Shown here piece by piece: positions 5,416 through 5,716 of a DNA stretch of 5,716 nucleotides. Positions within the stretch are counted from its first letter, which is position 1. Each line of letters begins with the position of its first letter. Under the pieces are notes generated by a model. It had not been told where the DNA came from. It worked only from the letters and a program-made list of their open reading frames with translations, and did not search any database. The translations under genes and the position numbers were made by a program. Source of the stretch: Hyphomicrobiales bacterium. GTDB taxonomy: Bacteria > Pseudomonadota > Alphaproteobacteria > Rhizobiales > Beijerinckiaceae. The stretch lies in contig JAIXZF010000179.1 of NCBI GenBank assembly GCA_027489835.1, positions 1 to 5,716 of the forward strand, in the 5' to 3' direction.

Positions 5416-5433
5416 GGGGCCAGTTTGGGCCTC
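5416..5433. terminator. Possible hairpin between the converging cassette and outer-membrane gene
   Basis: GGGGCC and GGCCTC pair over 6 bp (one G-U on the plus strand) around AGTTTG, 14 bp after the small ORF stop and overlapping the stop codon of the minus-strand gene. The position between convergent genes fits a terminator, but no U-run follows in either direction. Confidence 0.3.
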
Positions 5434-5716
5434 AGAGCTGCAGCTTCAGCCCGATCAGCGCGATATTGGCCGTGTAGTCGGAGCCCGGCGTCGTCGACTT
5501 CAGGCGCTCATGGGTGAAGCTCGCGCGCACCGAGACGCTGCGGGTGAGCTTGTACTCGGTCCTGATGCCGAAGACGTAGGTGTCCTCCGTGGGACCTGCG
5601 CCCTCGAAGGTGGCGCGCGAGAGGCTGGCGATGCCGGCCACCGTCCAGTTGCGGCGCAGCGCGTGGCTGACCTCGAGGCTGACGCGGCGATTGACCGAAC
5701 CCGAGACATTGGCGAG
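5432..5716 (-). CDS. Outer-membrane beta-barrel protein, C-terminal fragment (start beyond the right edge)
   Basis: The minus-strand frame ending in TGA at 5432-5434 is open to position 5716 (94 codons), so this is the 3' end of a longer gene. The visible chain alternates polar and non-polar residues in strand-like blocks: SVNRRVSLEVSHAL, WTVAGIASLSRATF, DTYVFGIRTEYKLT, SVSVRASFTHERL, YTANIALIGLKLQL. Short turns lie between them, including the Gly/Thr-rich GAGPTEDT and TTPGSD. This is the pattern of a barrel's last strands, ending at the C-terminus as outer-membrane proteins do, although the last residue is Leu, not the usual Phe or Trp. It most resembles the putative beta-barrel porin family BBP2_2 common in Rhizobiales, often near exopolysaccharide genes. 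The family is inferred from pattern and recollection. It converges on the ArsR-permease cassette. Confidence 0.6.
   Translation of the reverse strand, partial: LANVSGSVNRRVSLEVSHALRRNWTVAGIASLSRATFEGAGPTEDTYVFGIRTEYKLTRSVSVRASFTHERLKSTTPGSDYTANIALIGLKLQL

Noticed and set aside
1..5716. CRISPR array, tRNA or rRNA gene, IS element or integrase
   Set aside because: No regularly spaced repeats, no tRNA-like cloverleaf or rRNA sequence, no transposase or recombinase motif, and no terminal inverted repeats were seen on either strand.

Overview
The window looks like chromosomal DNA of a high-GC alphaproteobacterium, most likely a member of the Hyphomicrobiales (Rhizobiales). This rests on the very GC-rich codons of the flanking genes, a DUF459-type SGNH protein next to an MltB-type lytic transglycosylase and galU, a near-consensus CtrA site, and a beta-barrel protein of a type common in that order. 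The genus cannot be fixed from the sequence.

Layout: (1) Positions 1-2492, minus strand: a two-gene envelope group. A periplasmic lytic murein transglycosylase (1260-2492) lies 72 bp upstream of an exported DUF459 SGNH-hydrolase-like protein (1-1187), whose C-terminus runs off the left edge. (2) Positions 2493-2756: a divergent intergenic region holding a CtrA-like site and a compact hairpin. (3) Positions 2757-3635, plus strand: galU, which makes UDP-glucose for envelope polysaccharides. (4) Positions about 3720-5401, plus strand: a compact, less GC-rich cassette. It has a strong sigma70-type promoter, an overlapping palindrome, an ArsR-family repressor, a DUF318/ArsP_1-type permease with a CSC motif, and a 64-residue cysteine-rich ORF tightly coupled to the permease. 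(5) Positions 5432-5716, minus strand: the last 94 codons of an outer-membrane beta-barrel protein whose start lies beyond the right edge.

The two flanks are cell-envelope genes. The cassette between them looks like an inserted, self-regulated metalloid or thiophilic-ligand efflux unit. The ArsR protein probably sits on the palindrome over its own -10 box and releases it when an inducer binds its C-terminal cysteines, so that the permease and the small Cys-rich protein are made. The substrate is not shown by the sequence. The least explained item is the 64-residue ORF, which shares an E-C-C-(V/I)-D motif with the repressor's putative sensor tail. The arsR start codon also falls where its promoter should begin transcription, which suggests a leaderless message.
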